Shown one piece after another: positions 11,759 through 20,268 of a DNA stretch of 35,184 nucleotides (positions are counted from its first letter, which is position 1; each line of letters opens with the position of its first letter). Made by a program: the position numbers and the translations under genes. The notes beneath the pieces were generated by a model. It did no database searches. It saw only the letters and a list, made by a program, of their open reading frames with translations, and was not told the DNA's origin. The DNA is from a virus, in the IMG/VR virus record IMGVR_UViG_3300020717_000018, positions 1-35,184 of that record; one strand, 5' to 3'.

Positions 11759-12607
11759 ATGGCACAAAACCGTCTTGGCGGGCCGGGCATCGGTCTTCCG
11801 TATCCCCAGTCCCTCTACCCGGTCTCTCTGATCGGCGCGGCCCCGCAGGCCGCCACCAACGTCTTCGTGCTCGGCAACGGTGAATGCCTGCCGGTCCCGC
11901 CGGGCGATTGGATGGTCGCCGGCGCGCCGATGCAGTGGCTTGACCCCGTATCCGGTCAGTGGCTGTTTGCCGGCGGCTCGTCCTACGCCGCCGGCGAAGT
12001 CTCGGTCTCCGAAGGCTACGTCCACAGCGACGGCCAGAACCTCCGCGTGGTCAACCCGAACGGCATCGCCACCGGCGCCGCTGTAACCACCGCGGGTACC
12101 GGCTACACGGCCGCCACCACCACCGTGGTCTCGAACAACAGCTCGATCTGGACTGCCGTTATCGGCGGCGCCATCGCGCTGGCGCTGCCGTCCGGCGGCG
12201 GCGGCTCGGGCTACACTCTGCCCCCGATCGTGCTGATCGCGGCTCCGCCGAGCCCGGGCGTCCAGGCCACTGCTACCGCGACCATCAGCGGCGGCATTGT
12301 GACCGGCTACACCGTGGTGAACGCCGGCGCCGGCTACACCTCGGTTCCGGCCGTGCAGGTTCTGCCGAACCCGTACGATCCGAACTACGGCTCGATCGTG
12401 AACGCCTCCATCACTCCGACCCTGACCGGTTCGGGCACTGTGACTGCGGTCCTTTGCACCAACACCGGCGCGTCGAGCGGCGCCACCGCCCCGACCCTGA
12501 CCATCACCGGTGGTTCGGGTTCCAGCGGCACCGCTGCCGCGGTGACGACCGCCTACTGGGTGGCGGCGAGCAGCACCCCGCTTACCGTATATATGCAGCC
12601 GCTCTAA
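11759..12607 (+). CDS. capsid-adjacent beta-rich protein with GxGYT repeats, 282 residues
   Basis: AAGGAG precedes the ATG at 11759, 13 bases after the capsid gene. Residues 1-100 look like a compact beta domain (GDWMVAGAPMQWLDPVSGQW). Residues 110-282 are Gly/Thr/Ala-rich with three copies of a GTGYT/GSGYT/GAGYT motif (near 113, 149 and 190), each followed by hydrophobic-Pro strands and an ATATATISGGIVTGYTVV-type segment. This repeat module recurs in surface and structural proteins. A head decoration or stabilising protein is the best guess by location. A strong terminator follows the gene. Confidence 0.7.
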   Translation: MAQNRLGGPGIGLPYPQSLYPVSLIGAAPQAATNVFVLGNGECLPVPPGDWMVAGAPMQWLDPVSGQWLFAGGSSYAAGEVSVSEGYVHSDGQNLRVVNPNGIATGAAVTTAGTGYTAATTTVVSNNSSIWTAVIGGAIALALPSGGGGSGYTLPPIVLIAAPPSPGVQATATATISGGIVTGYTVVNAGAGYTSVPAVQVLPNPYDPNYGSIVNASITPTLTGSGTVTAVLCTNTGASSGATAPTLTITGGSGSSGTAAAVTTAYWVAASSTPLTVYMQPL

Positions 12608-12633
12608 AGCTCTGCATCCAGCCGCGCGTCGAG

Positions 12634-12665
12634 AGGGGGTGGGGGTTAAACCCCGCCCCCTTTTT
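12634..12665 (+). terminator. intrinsic terminator after the capsid genes
   Basis: AGGGGGTGGGG pairs with CCCCGCCCCCT (one T-G pair inside) across a short GTTAAA loop, and TTTTT follows directly. This is the only textbook Rho-independent terminator in the window. It separates the head genes from the neck and tail genes, so abundant capsid transcripts could end here while read-through feeds the tail block. Confidence 0.85.
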
Positions 12666-12682
12666 CGTTATAGGAAGCCGTG

Positions 12683-13399
12683 ATGCTTACGCTCTACCTG
12701 ACACGCACCCAACAGCTCCTACAAAACCCCGGGGCGTCGACGCAGCTTTACTCGACCTCGGACCTGACGAGCTACATCAATGTCGCGCGCGGCCAGTTGG
12801 CCGGCGAAACCGAGTGCATCCGCGCGTATTCCACGCTGCAAATGACGGCCGGCACAGGGGTCTACGGGTTCTCGTCGATCACTGGCCTGCCGACGGGCGC
12901 CGCCGGCGTGTTCAACGTCCGTGGGGCCACGCTGAACATCGGCAACGGCCAGGTGTGGATGGAGCCCCGGCCGTTCCCGTACTTCCAACTCTACTACCTC
13001 AACAACCCGGTCCCCGTCCTGGCCCAGCCGACGGTGTATTCGCAGTTCGGCCAGGGCGTGAACGGCACGTTGTATTTCAACCCGACGCCCGACCAGAACT
13101 ACGTCATGAACGTCGACTGCGTCTGCTACCCCGCCGCCCTCTCGACCGACACGGACCCCGAAGCCATCCCGTATCCTTACACGGACTCGGTGCCGTATTA
13201 CGCGGCGTATCTCGCGTACCTGTCGGCCCAGCGCGCGGCGGACGCCGACCGCATGTGGCAGCAGTACCAGCTATTCTCGTCCCGAGCGCGGCAGATCTCG
13301 AACGGGTCGGTCAACCCTGGCCAGTATCCGCAAAGCGGTAATCCTGTTCGAGCCAATCAGCTTGGTGTACAACCGCAGCAGCAGGGGGGTGGCCGGTGA
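12683..13399 (+). CDS. neck/adaptor-like protein, paralog 1, 238 residues
   Basis: The ATG at 12683 is preferred over a GTG one codon earlier because AGGA is better spaced. The protein (TRTQQLLQNPGASTQLYSTS, DLTSYINVARGQLAGETECIR) resembles phage head-tail adaptor/gp11- or P22 gp4-like neck proteins in size and helical start. Its C-terminal half, from VYSQFGQGVNGTLYFNP to CVCYPAALSTDTDPEAIPYPYTDSV, is clearly homologous to the next gene product, so the two arose by tandem duplication. The C-terminus is Gln/Gly-rich. It probably forms part of the ring joining portal and tail; the exact role is inferred from position. Confidence 0.7.
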   Translation: MLTLYLTRTQQLLQNPGASTQLYSTSDLTSYINVARGQLAGETECIRAYSTLQMTAGTGVYGFSSITGLPTGAAGVFNVRGATLNIGNGQVWMEPRPFPYFQLYYLNNPVPVLAQPTVYSQFGQGVNGTLYFNPTPDQNYVMNVDCVCYPAALSTDTDPEAIPYPYTDSVPYYAAYLAYLSAQRAADADRMWQQYQLFSSRARQISNGSVNPGQYPQSGNPVRANQLGVQPQQQGGGR

Positions 13400-14325
13400 C
13401 ACAAACGCTGTTCAGCTACATGAAGACCGTCCAGCAGATGATCAGCGACACGCGGCAAGAGCTGATCGCGCCGTTCACCCTGATCAACTATATCAACCGG
13501 GCGCGGCGTGAAGTCGCGATGCGGTCGCAGTGCTTGCGCATCCTACCGCCGATCTCCGGCGGCGTAGAAACCATCACCGTGACTGCGCCTGGATCGGGCT
13601 ACACCAACCCCACCGTGACGGTCACCGCCCCCGACGCGCCCGACGGCCGGTCCCTATACCCGCTTGGAGCCCAGGCCACCGCCACAGCCACGGTGGAAGA
13701 CGGCATGATCGTCAACATCGACGTGACGTTTGGCGGCAGCGGGTATTTTCAACCGTACATCACGATCACTGACCCGACCGGCACCGGGGCCACCGCTGTT
13801 GCTGCGACCTCGCCGATCCTGACTTTGAACAACGGCCAGGAAATCTACAATTTTGCGGACATCCCGCTGTCGAACTTCCCCGGAATCGGGCCGGTTTACG
13901 GCATCCGATCGGTGTCGTTGATCTATTCGGGCTATCGATACAGCCTGCCGATGTACTCGTTTTCGACCTACCAAGCGATGATTCGGCAGTACCCGAACCA
14001 GTACTACTACGTCCCCACGATGTGCAGTCAGTTCGGCCAGGGCGCGTCCGGCAGCCTCTATTGCTATCCCCTGCCGAGCCAACAATATCAGCTTGAAATC
14101 GACTGCTATTGCTACCCGCAGGACCTAACGACCGATCAGGACGTGGAAGCCATTCCCGACCCTTGGACCGAGGCCGTGCCCTACATGGCCGCGCATCTGG
14201 CGTACCTCGAGTTGCAGAACCTCAACGCGGCTGAGTATTACCGCAAGCTGTTCGACAGCAAAATGCCGATGTATCGTAACGCTGCGCAACCGGGCCGCAA
14301 TACGAACCCTTATGGGCGCTACTGA
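13396..14325 (+). CDS. neck/adaptor-like protein, paralog 2 with beta insertion, 309 residues
   Basis: The GTG at 13396 overlaps the previous stop (GTGA). The N-terminus (LINYINRARREVAMRSQCLR) and the region from MCSQFGQGASGSLYCYP through CYCYPQDLTTDQDVEAIPDPW match paralog 1. Between them, about residues 58-140, is an insertion with two GSGY motifs (APGSGYTNPTVTV, FGGSGYFQPYITI), which paralog 1 lacks. The insertion resembles the modules in the capsid-adjacent and hub proteins. A neck or tail-completion role is inferred; the inserted domain may project outward. Confidence 0.72.
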   Translation: MTQTLFSYMKTVQQMISDTRQELIAPFTLINYINRARREVAMRSQCLRILPPISGGVETITVTAPGSGYTNPTVTVTAPDAPDGRSLYPLGAQATATATVEDGMIVNIDVTFGGSGYFQPYITITDPTGTGATAVAATSPILTLNNGQEIYNFADIPLSNFPGIGPVYGIRSVSLIYSGYRYSLPMYSFSTYQAMIRQYPNQYYYVPTMCSQFGQGASGSLYCYPLPSQQYQLEIDCYCYPQDLTTDQDVEAIPDPWTEAVPYMAAHLAYLELQNLNAAEYYRKLFDSKMPMYRNAAQPGRNTNPYGRY

Positions 14326-14340
14326 TGCGGGAGCGTAACG

Positions 14341-16623
14341 ATGTCTGAGAGCCAAGGCCAGGGCGGTGGTCTCCCGGGGCGTCCATCGTATTCGGTGAAC
14401 TTCCCCGCCAACCCGATGCAGATCCTGTTTGATGGTTTCGAAACCATCAACACGAAGCCGTCGCGTCCGGCCATCGAAAGCCAGCAGATGTATATCTGCG
14501 ACGGGTTCATGCCGCTGGGCAAAAGCAACGCGCGGACCCTCTACGGCATCGGTTCGAACCTCTACGCCGCCACCGGCGGCAAAACGGTCGCGTTCTTTTG
14601 GTTCGGGAACATCGGCACTGTGCCCTACTGCATAGTGTTCCTGTCGGACGGCAGCATCGTGGCGGTCAACGAAAACACATCGGCGGCGACCACCATCGCC
14701 CCGGCTGGCACGATCACGTCGCCGTCGCCGACCTCGATCGGCCTGACCCAGTGGGGAAACCAGTATTTCGCCATCGTCTCCCAGCAGACCAACGGCTATT
14801 TTCTGTGGGATGGCACGACCCTGTATAAAGCGGGCGGCATCGGCCCGTACGTGTCGATCAGCAGCGGGGGCTACGGCTACAACGGCGATTCTTCCGTATC
14901 GTTCACGGGGTCTATTGCCACTACCACGCTGACAGTCACCGCGGTTGCGTCTGGCGTCATACAGGTCGGCCAGTTCATCAGCGGCACTGGCGTAACCGCC
15001 GGCACGTACATCACTGCGCAAACGGGCGGTGCCACCGGGGGCATCGGCACCTACACGGTCAATAACTCCCAGACCGTGGCCAGCGAGGCGATGACCGCGC
15101 CCTTGACCATCACCGCTATCGGCGGATCGGGGTCGGGCGCGACGTTCACATCGACGCTCCAGAACGGGTCGATCAGCACGATCAACGTGTCCAACCCGGG
15201 CAGCGGCTACAGCCCGATCGACTACGTCTACCTCGCGTTCGCGGGCGGCGGCGGCAACACTACGGCGACCGCCACGGCGACCGTCGTCGGCGGTGTGATC
15301 ACGGCGGTTACGCTCTCCGCTCCAGGCTTTGGCGGGACGGGCTACACCTCCACCACGGCAGTCGCGGTCTACGGCGGTGGCGGCAGCGGGGCTTCGATCA
15401 AGGCTACGGTGTCCAGCGGCTCGGTGACCGGCTTTACGATCACTAAAGGCGGCGAAGGCTACTCGTCGTCCGACCCGCCAACGATATACATCTACGACTC
15501 CCTGAACGCCGTTGCGACCGCTGCGGTGGCCTTGATGCCGATCGGGGTTCAAGGCTCGGACGTCGAAACCTACCAACAGCATGCCTGGGTCATTAACGGC
15601 TCCAAGGTGCTGTTCACCGCACCCGAAAGCCCGTCTGACTTCGGCACTCCGGATGGCGGCGGCGCGTTCCAGTCCACCGACTCGTTCCTGAAAATCGGCT
15701 TCACCGGCGTCAAACAATCGAACGGGTTCCTCTACCTGATCGCCGACAGCTCGATGAATTACATCTCGGGCGTGTCAACCAGTGGCTCGCCGCCGACTAC
15801 GACCTTCACGAACCAGAACGTCGACCCGCAAATCGGGTCGTCCTGGCCCAACAGCGTTCAGGTGTTCTCGCGCAATATCGTGTTCGCCAATTCGTTCGGC
15901 GTTCACATCTCCTACGGCGGCGCGGTCACCAAAATCTCCGACGCGCTCGACGGATTCTATAGCAGCGTCCCGTACACGTCCTACACGATCAGCCCGAGCG
16001 CCGCGGTCGCCGTGATCTTCGGCATCCACGTCTACATGCTCCTGTTGCCCATCATCGACCCGGTGACCGGCCTACAAGTCAACAAGCTGCTGATGTGGGA
16101 CGGCAAGCACTGGTGGACGGCCAGCCAGGAAAAACCCCTGCTGTTCGTCACGACGCACGAAATCAACTCGCAAATGACGGCCTACGGCACTGACGGAACG
16201 AGCATTTTCCCGTTGTTCCAAAACCCGTCCGCCACCCTGGTCAAGACGATCCAGTCGAAGCTCTACGACCTCCCGAGCTACGTCTTCGAAAAGATGACGA
16301 ACCGGGTGTTCGGCCTCGTGAATTACAACCAGATCTCGGCGGCGCCGTTCTCGATCGCCATCGACAGTGGCACCACCCCCACGACGAGCCCCTATTATAA
16401 CACGTCGTTGTCCCTGACGTGGACGAACACGTCGGGCGGCACAATCAGCTGGACCAACAGCTCCAGCCAGCCGATGGTGTGGGGCCGCACCGGGCTCGCC
16501 CAGCTAGAGTTTGCCAACTCCCAGCAGGGGTCGCTCATCGGCATTACCGCCCAGACTTCAGCCCCCGACTTAACGGTGGTCTCCATCACGCTCGTGGTGC
16601 AGAACTACCAGTCCCTTGTGTGA
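14341..16623 (+). CDS. large tail hub-like protein with inserted beta modules, 760 residues
   Basis: GGGAG precedes the ATG. Residues 1-185 and 400-760 have repeating short strands with W, G and D patterns ([68 protein letters not shown]) that suggest a beta-propeller or similar body, as in podovirus hub or packaged-DNA-stabilising proteins (P22 gp10, T7 gp12 type). Residues 187-253 are a 67-residue module also present in the first fibre. Residues about 270-390 hold GSGYS, GTGYT and EGYSS repeats. The protein thus seems to be a conserved scaffold with accessory modules. Call by architecture and position after the adaptor genes. Confidence 0.65.
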   Translation: MSESQGQGGGLPGRPSYSVNFPANPMQILFDGFETINTKPSRPAIESQQMYICDGFMPLGKSNARTLYGIGSNLYAATGGKTVAFFWFGNIGTVPYCIVFLSDGSIVAVNENTSAATTIAPAGTITSPSPTSIGLTQWGNQYFAIVSQQTNGYFLWDGTTLYKAGGIGPYVSISSGGYGYNGDSSVSFTGSIATTTLTVTAVASGVIQVGQFISGTGVTAGTYITAQTGGATGGIGTYTVNNSQTVASEAMTAPLTITAIGGSGSGATFTSTLQNGSISTINVSNPGSGYSPIDYVYLAFAGGGGNTTATATATVVGGVITAVTLSAPGFGGTGYTSTTAVAVYGGGGSGASIKATVSSGSVTGFTITKGGEGYSSSDPPTIYIYDSLNAVATAAVALMPIGVQGSDVETYQQHAWVINGSKVLFTAPESPSDFGTPDGGGAFQSTDSFLKIGFTGVKQSNGFLYLIADSSMNYISGVSTSGSPPTTTFTNQNVDPQIGSSWPNSVQVFSRNIVFANSFGVHISYGGAVTKISDALDGFYSSVPYTSYTISPSAAVAVIFGIHVYMLLLPIIDPVTGLQVNKLLMWDGKHWWTASQEKPLLFVTTHEINSQMTAYGTDGTSIFPLFQNPSATLVKTIQSKLYDLPSYVFEKMTNRVFGLVNYNQISAAPFSIAIDSGTTPTTSPYYNTSLSLTWTNTSGGTISWTNSSSQPMVWGRTGLAQLEFANSQQGSLIGITAQTSAPDLTVVSITLVVQNYQSLV

Positions 16624-16630
16624 GGCCATT

Positions 16631-17764
16631 ATGTCCCTTCCTACCACCTTCGCCGCGCTGACCACCGCCACCGGGCAACAGCTCGACAACAACTTCAGCG
16701 CCCTCGGCGCGCTGACGCCGATCCCCTGCTCCGTCTCCGGCACCAACGCCATCACGATGGTCACGGCGTTGAACACGCCCTCGGTACCGTCCTACGCCAA
16801 TTACGCGGTCTTCAGCGGCGTGGCCGCCGCGACCAACACTGGCGGGACGACCGTCGCCGTGAACTCTTTGTCGGCCTTGACGGTCTACAAGGACACGGTC
16901 GCCGGGCCGGTCGCCCTGAGCGGCGGCGAGATCGTCGCCGGCAACGTGCTCTACCTGATCTACGACAGCGCCCTCAACACCGGCGCCGGCGGGTTCCACC
17001 TCAACTCCCAGCCGACCAATTTCGTGTACCCGGTCGGCGGGTCCAGCAGCCGCGTGGCGGGCTCGTCCGCCGGCAGCGTCCTGACGGCGGCCTGGACGGC
17101 CAACGAACTGGTGGCCGAAATCACGTTGGGCGGCCTGGCGGTCAAAGGCGCGGGCCTGTCGCTGGTGTTCAATGGCGGCATCGCTGGCGCCAACGGGATG
17201 GACACGGGGTCGATGCCCGCGTCCTCGCAGTTGGCGATCTACGCAATCTACAACCCGACCACCGGCAACTGGGCGACCCTTGGCTACACCGCCGGGTCGT
17301 CGGTCGTCAGCACGTTGTACCCCGGCACCCACCTGCCCAGCGGCTACACCTACTCGACCTTGCTCTGGGTCGGTGTGACCACCGCGTCGTCTCAGTTGCC
17401 GGCCTTCGTGCAACGCGCCAACCGGGTTTACGTCGGTCCCACCATCGTGCTGTCGGCGGCCGCCAGCGCCCTCAACACCTACGCCAGTTTGAGCCTGGCA
17501 ACGGTCGTGCCGTACAGCGCCGCAGCAACCTGGGGGACGATGGCCGGCACGTCGTTGTCGGCCACGCAACTGGCTGTGGCGGCCTCCAACACCGGCCAGG
17601 CCGCCCAATACATGATCGGGGCCAGCGCGGGCGTCACGCTTGATGGGTTCGCCAACGCCGGCCAGTTCACCGACCTGCCGCTGGTGACCCCGCAGACGAT
17701 CTGGTGGAAGTCCGCCAACACTTTGCAGAACAACGACATCGCCATTGGTGGGTATTCGTTCTAA
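16631..17764 (+). CDS. tail-associated structural protein, 377 residues
   Basis: I choose ATG at 16631 (MSLPTTFAALTTATGQQLDN) with GAGG upstream; an upstream in-frame codon overlaps the previous gene. The start and the following NFSALGALTPIPCSVSGTNA pattern match from memory a family of phage tail or fibre-like proteins. The body is beta-rich with Thr, Ser, Gly and Asn, few charges and no repeats. It overlaps the next ATG by one base (TAATG). Probably a minor tail or spike component; the exact role is unknown. Confidence 0.65.
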   Translation: MSLPTTFAALTTATGQQLDNNFSALGALTPIPCSVSGTNAITMVTALNTPSVPSYANYAVFSGVAAATNTGGTTVAVNSLSALTVYKDTVAGPVALSGGEIVAGNVLYLIYDSALNTGAGGFHLNSQPTNFVYPVGGSSSRVAGSSAGSVLTAAWTANELVAEITLGGLAVKGAGLSLVFNGGIAGANGMDTGSMPASSQLAIYAIYNPTTGNWATLGYTAGSSVVSTLYPGTHLPSGYTYSTLLWVGVTTASSQLPAFVQRANRVYVGPTIVLSAAASALNTYASLSLATVVPYSAAATWGTMAGTSLSATQLAVAASNTGQAAQYMIGASAGVTLDGFANAGQFTDLPLVTPQTIWWKSANTLQNNDIAIGGYSF

Positions 17765-18102
17765 TGCTGGCCAACCTCTACAACGTCTTCAACGACATAA
17801 AGGGCATGCAGCAGTTCTCGTTCTCAAACGCGGACCTGCACACCCGGCAAAACGCGGCGATCCTGGCGCAGCACGGGGTTGACCTGTCTTCCTACGTGCT
17901 CGACCCGATCCCTCTCGAAACCGCTTTGCCGAACTGGCTGCAAACGCACCAAGAAATCCACAATCAGGTCAACCAAGTGCTCGGCATTGCCGGGAATGAC
18001 CTGACGGATGTAGATTTCAGCAAGCCGGACCAAGTCGCCTCTTGGATCTGGCTTCATGCGCAGGAACACCTGCAAGCCAGCAACAAGCTAGGATTAACAT
18101 GA
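17764..18102 (+). CDS. conserved phage protein with WLxxHQxxH motif, 112 residues
   Basis: The ATG at 17764 overlaps the previous stop; an extension of the frame upstream is unsupported. The C-terminal half, NWLQTHQEIHNQVNQVLGIA followed by GNDLTDVDFSKPDQVASWIW and LHAQEHLQASNKLGL, matches from memory a pattern recurring in tail-locus proteins of many phages (W..HQ..HN..N..LG....DL..VDF, H..EH). Histidines in helical context could bind metal, but this is not shown. Stop and next start overlap as ATGA. Function unknown; it is conserved with virion genes. Confidence 0.7.
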   Translation: MLANLYNVFNDIKGMQQFSFSNADLHTRQNAAILAQHGVDLSSYVLDPIPLETALPNWLQTHQEIHNQVNQVLGIAGNDLTDVDFSKPDQVASWIWLHAQEHLQASNKLGLT

Positions 18103-18590
18103 GCCGTAAATTCCCCGTCGCCGCGCCGCCCTCCTCGCCGCCGTCAGTGACGATGGACCCCACCCCCGTGGCCGTCCCTATCCATCGGGTCATCCCGACG
18201 GATATCGAACGGCTGGCCGGATGGGCCGTCCCTATGATTCAGGAGGATTTCGGCAACCCGCCGCTCCCCGTCATCCAGCGTTGGATGCGCGCCTGGGCGA
18301 TGGACAATCAATACAGCTTCGTGGCCACCGACAATGCCGTCGGTCTGTCCACGCTGGTCTACGAGCCGTTGTTTGCCGATCCGATCGTGCAGAACATCTT
18401 CCTGTACGTGCGCAACGGGGCCAAGAACGAAGGCATCGAGCTTTACAAGCACTTCTACGGCTGGATGAAGCTGAACCGGGCCGTCAAATTCCGGTTCCAC
18501 GACAGCGCCGGTCAACCCACCGCGGAACTGAAGTCGGTGTTCGGCAACCTCCAGTACCAGAAGATGTGGTACGCGGACGCGCAATCATGA
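18099..18590 (+). CDS. GNAT acetyltransferase-like protein of the ejection locus, 163 residues
   Basis: The true start is ATG at 18099 (ATGA overlap). After a Pro-rich N-terminal 30 residues comes an alpha-beta pattern: DIERLAGWAVPMIQEDFGN, YSFVATDNAVGLSTLVY, then VQNIFLYVRNGAKNEGIELY and YGWMKLNRAVKFRF, ending with LQYQKMWYA. The strand, loop, helix, strand order and the final YxKxxY are reminiscent of GNAT folds, as in the acetyltransferase-like gene before internal virion proteins in T7-type phages. The usual acetyl-CoA loop (R/QxxGxG/A) is degenerate here (RNGAKNEG), so activity is uncertain. Confidence 0.5.
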   Translation: MSRKFPVAAPPSSPPSVTMDPTPVAVPIHRVIPTDIERLAGWAVPMIQEDFGNPPLPVIQRWMRAWAMDNQYSFVATDNAVGLSTLVYEPLFADPIVQNIFLYVRNGAKNEGIELYKHFYGWMKLNRAVKFRFHDSAGQPTAELKSVFGNLQYQKMWYADAQS

Positions 18591-18919
18591 GGCCGTTTAG
18601 CGAGTTCCCCAGCGATAGCATCCGGCACCACTTCTTCCCCGGCATGTACGCAAAAGAGGTGCGAATCCCCGAGGGGTATGTGCTAGTATCCCATAAGCAC
18701 CTTTTCGACCACCTGAGCATTTTGGCCTCCGGGTCGATCATGCTCGGTGTGGACGGCAAACGGACGCTACACAAAGGGCCTGCGGCGTTGAACATCGTAG
18801 CCGGGCAGAACCACGAGGTCCACGCGCTGACGGACGTTGTATGGTTCTGCATCCACGCCACCGATGAAACCGACGTTGACAAGGTCGACGAAGTTTTGAT
18901 CGTAAAGGACGCTGACTGA
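18587..18919 (+). CDS. cupin-like protein, 110 residues
   Basis: The ATG at 18587 overlaps the previous stop (ATGA). The core fits the cupin motif: G30 YVLVS H36 K H38 LFD H42 LSILAS G49, where the usual Glu is replaced by His, and a second half with G64, G73, H76 and H79 (KGPAALNIVAGQNHEVHA). This gives a possible His-rich metal site in a small beta barrel. Cupins occur in phage tail or ejection loci, but their substrate is unknown. It is embedded between the GNAT-like gene and the ejection proteins with overlapping codons, so its product is probably made together with virion proteins. Confidence 0.7.
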   Translation: MRPFSEFPSDSIRHHFFPGMYAKEVRIPEGYVLVSHKHLFDHLSILASGSIMLGVDGKRTLHKGPAALNIVAGQNHEVHALTDVVWFCIHATDETDVDKVDEVLIVKDAD

Positions 18920-20265
18920 TGCCTATTTTCACCTTCATCGCCGCCATTGGTGAAGCGATCGCCGGCGCTGTCGGCGGCGCAGCCGCGGCGGCTGGTGCGG
19001 GTGCGGGCCTTGCCGGTGCGCTCGGGACCGCCGCCGAGTTCGGCGTTGGCGGGGCGGTCCTGGGCGCCGGAGAATCGGCGCTTATGGGCAAAAACCCGCT
19101 GCAAGGGGCCGAAGCGGGCCTCATCGGCGGCGCGGTAACGGGCGGCCTCGGCGGTCTTCTTGGCAGTTCGCTAGGATCGACCGCCGGCGGGGCTGTGGCT
19201 GGCGCGTTGGGCGGCGGTCTGGGCAGCCTAGCCACGGGTATCAACCCGCTGACGGGCGCTCTGACGGGCGGCGTGGGCGGCGGCATCGCCGGTAGCATGG
19301 GAGGCCTGGGCGGCGCTGGCGGCGCGGCTCCTGGGGGCGCGCAGAGCGCGGTAAGCGCGCTCGGGCCGACATACGACCCCACCCAGGCGTTCACAACTGC
19401 CGCCGACGCTACCTCGGGCGGCCTTCCGAACATCAGCGGGGACCTTACGCAGGGCGTCCCGTCTCTCGGCAACACGTCGGGAACGATTGGCCCCAACACG
19501 CAACTCGACGCTCTCGGCAAAATGGCGTCTGGCGCGCCGGTCTCGGCGATGGGCAACGCGCCGGTCGACACGCCCAGTGGCGGCAACATCTTTAGCAACC
19601 TGTTCGGCGGCAACGGCGCCGGGGCGGGCGATGTGGCCTCGGTGGGATCTCCCGCCGTGCCCGGAACAATGGCCACCGGGAACATCAACACGCCCGCTCC
19701 GGGTCTCGGTGGCGCCGCGAGCGGCGGCGCCAGTGGGGCGGCGGGAGCCGGCGGCATTAAGAATCTGTTCAGCGACCCGCTTGGCACCATTCAAGCCAAT
19801 CCTGGCCTCGCTCTGGCGGGTCTGGGCATGGGCTACGACGTGCTGAAGGGCAACCAGATGCCCAAGGGCTACGCCCAGCTGGAACAACAGGCCAACACCC
19901 TGGCCGCCGAGGCCAACCAGCTTACCCAAGGCGCGCTGAACAACGCGCTGCCGCCGGAAGCCCAGGCACAGCTCGACCAGGCTCAAAACGCCGCGATGCA
20001 ACAGATCCGGTCAAAATACGCGCAAATGGGGCTCTCGGGGTCCAGCATGGAAGCGCAGGCCCAGGCCGGTGTGAACGAAGCTATGGCCAGCCAGGGCTAC
20101 TCCATCATGCAGCAACTGATGTCGCAGGGCTTGAGCGCCGCTCAGGCGGCCAACGCCGCCCTGGCGCAAATTATGAACGCCAACGTGGCGCAAGGCGCGG
20201 CGACCTCCGGGGCGATCGGCAACTTTGCCGGCGCTCTGGCCGGGTCGTCCACAAAGGGAGCCTAA
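18919..20265 (+). CDS. Gly/Ala-rich ejection-type internal virion protein, 448 residues
   Basis: The first ~135 residues are extremely Gly/Ala-rich with glycine-zipper patterns (IAGAVGGAAAAAGAGAGLAG, GGAVTGGLGGLLGSSLGSTA), able to insert into or cross membranes. The middle is low-complexity. Residues 294-448, from NPGLALAGLGMGYDVLKGNQ to GNFAGALAGSS, are helical and homologous to the entire next gene. These traits fit a DNA-ejection protein that leaves the capsid and forms a conduit through the cell envelope. The ATG overlaps the cupin stop by one base (TGATG). Confidence 0.7.
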   Translation: MPIFTFIAAIGEAIAGAVGGAAAAAGAGAGLAGALGTAAEFGVGGAVLGAGESALMGKNPLQGAEAGLIGGAVTGGLGGLLGSSLGSTAGGAVAGALGGGLGSLATGINPLTGALTGGVGGGIAGSMGGLGGAGGAAPGGAQSAVSALGPTYDPTQAFTTAADATSGGLPNISGDLTQGVPSLGNTSGTIGPNTQLDALGKMASGAPVSAMGNAPVDTPSGGNIFSNLFGGNGAGAGDVASVGSPAVPGTMATGNINTPAPGLGGAASGGASGAAGAGGIKNLFSDPLGTIQANPGLALAGLGMGYDVLKGNQMPKGYAQLEQQANTLAAEANQLTQGALNNALPPEAQAQLDQAQNAAMQQIRSKYAQMGLSGSSMEAQAQAGVNEAMASQGYSIMQQLMSQGLSAAQAANAALAQIMNANVAQGAATSGAIGNFAGALAGSSTKGA

Positions 20266-20268
20266 TCG

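Noticed and set aside
10325-12025. Minus-strand frame spanning scaffold, capsid and the next gene
   Set aside because: It crosses three well supported plus-strand genes with their ribosome sites and has an Arg/Gly/Asp/Val-rich shadow composition.
11959-13341. Plus-strand 460-codon frame across the terminator at 12634
   Set aside because: It runs through an intrinsic terminator and two real genes in another frame; Arg/His-rich composition marks a frame shadow.
14125-15717. Minus-strand frame opposite the hub and adaptor genes
   Set aside because: Shadow of GC-rich beta-repeat coding; no start signal.
18738-19790. Pro/Ala-rich minus-strand frame opposite the Gly/Ala ejection gene
   Set aside because: Complement of GGC/GCC codons gives Pro/Ala by necessity; no ribosome site.
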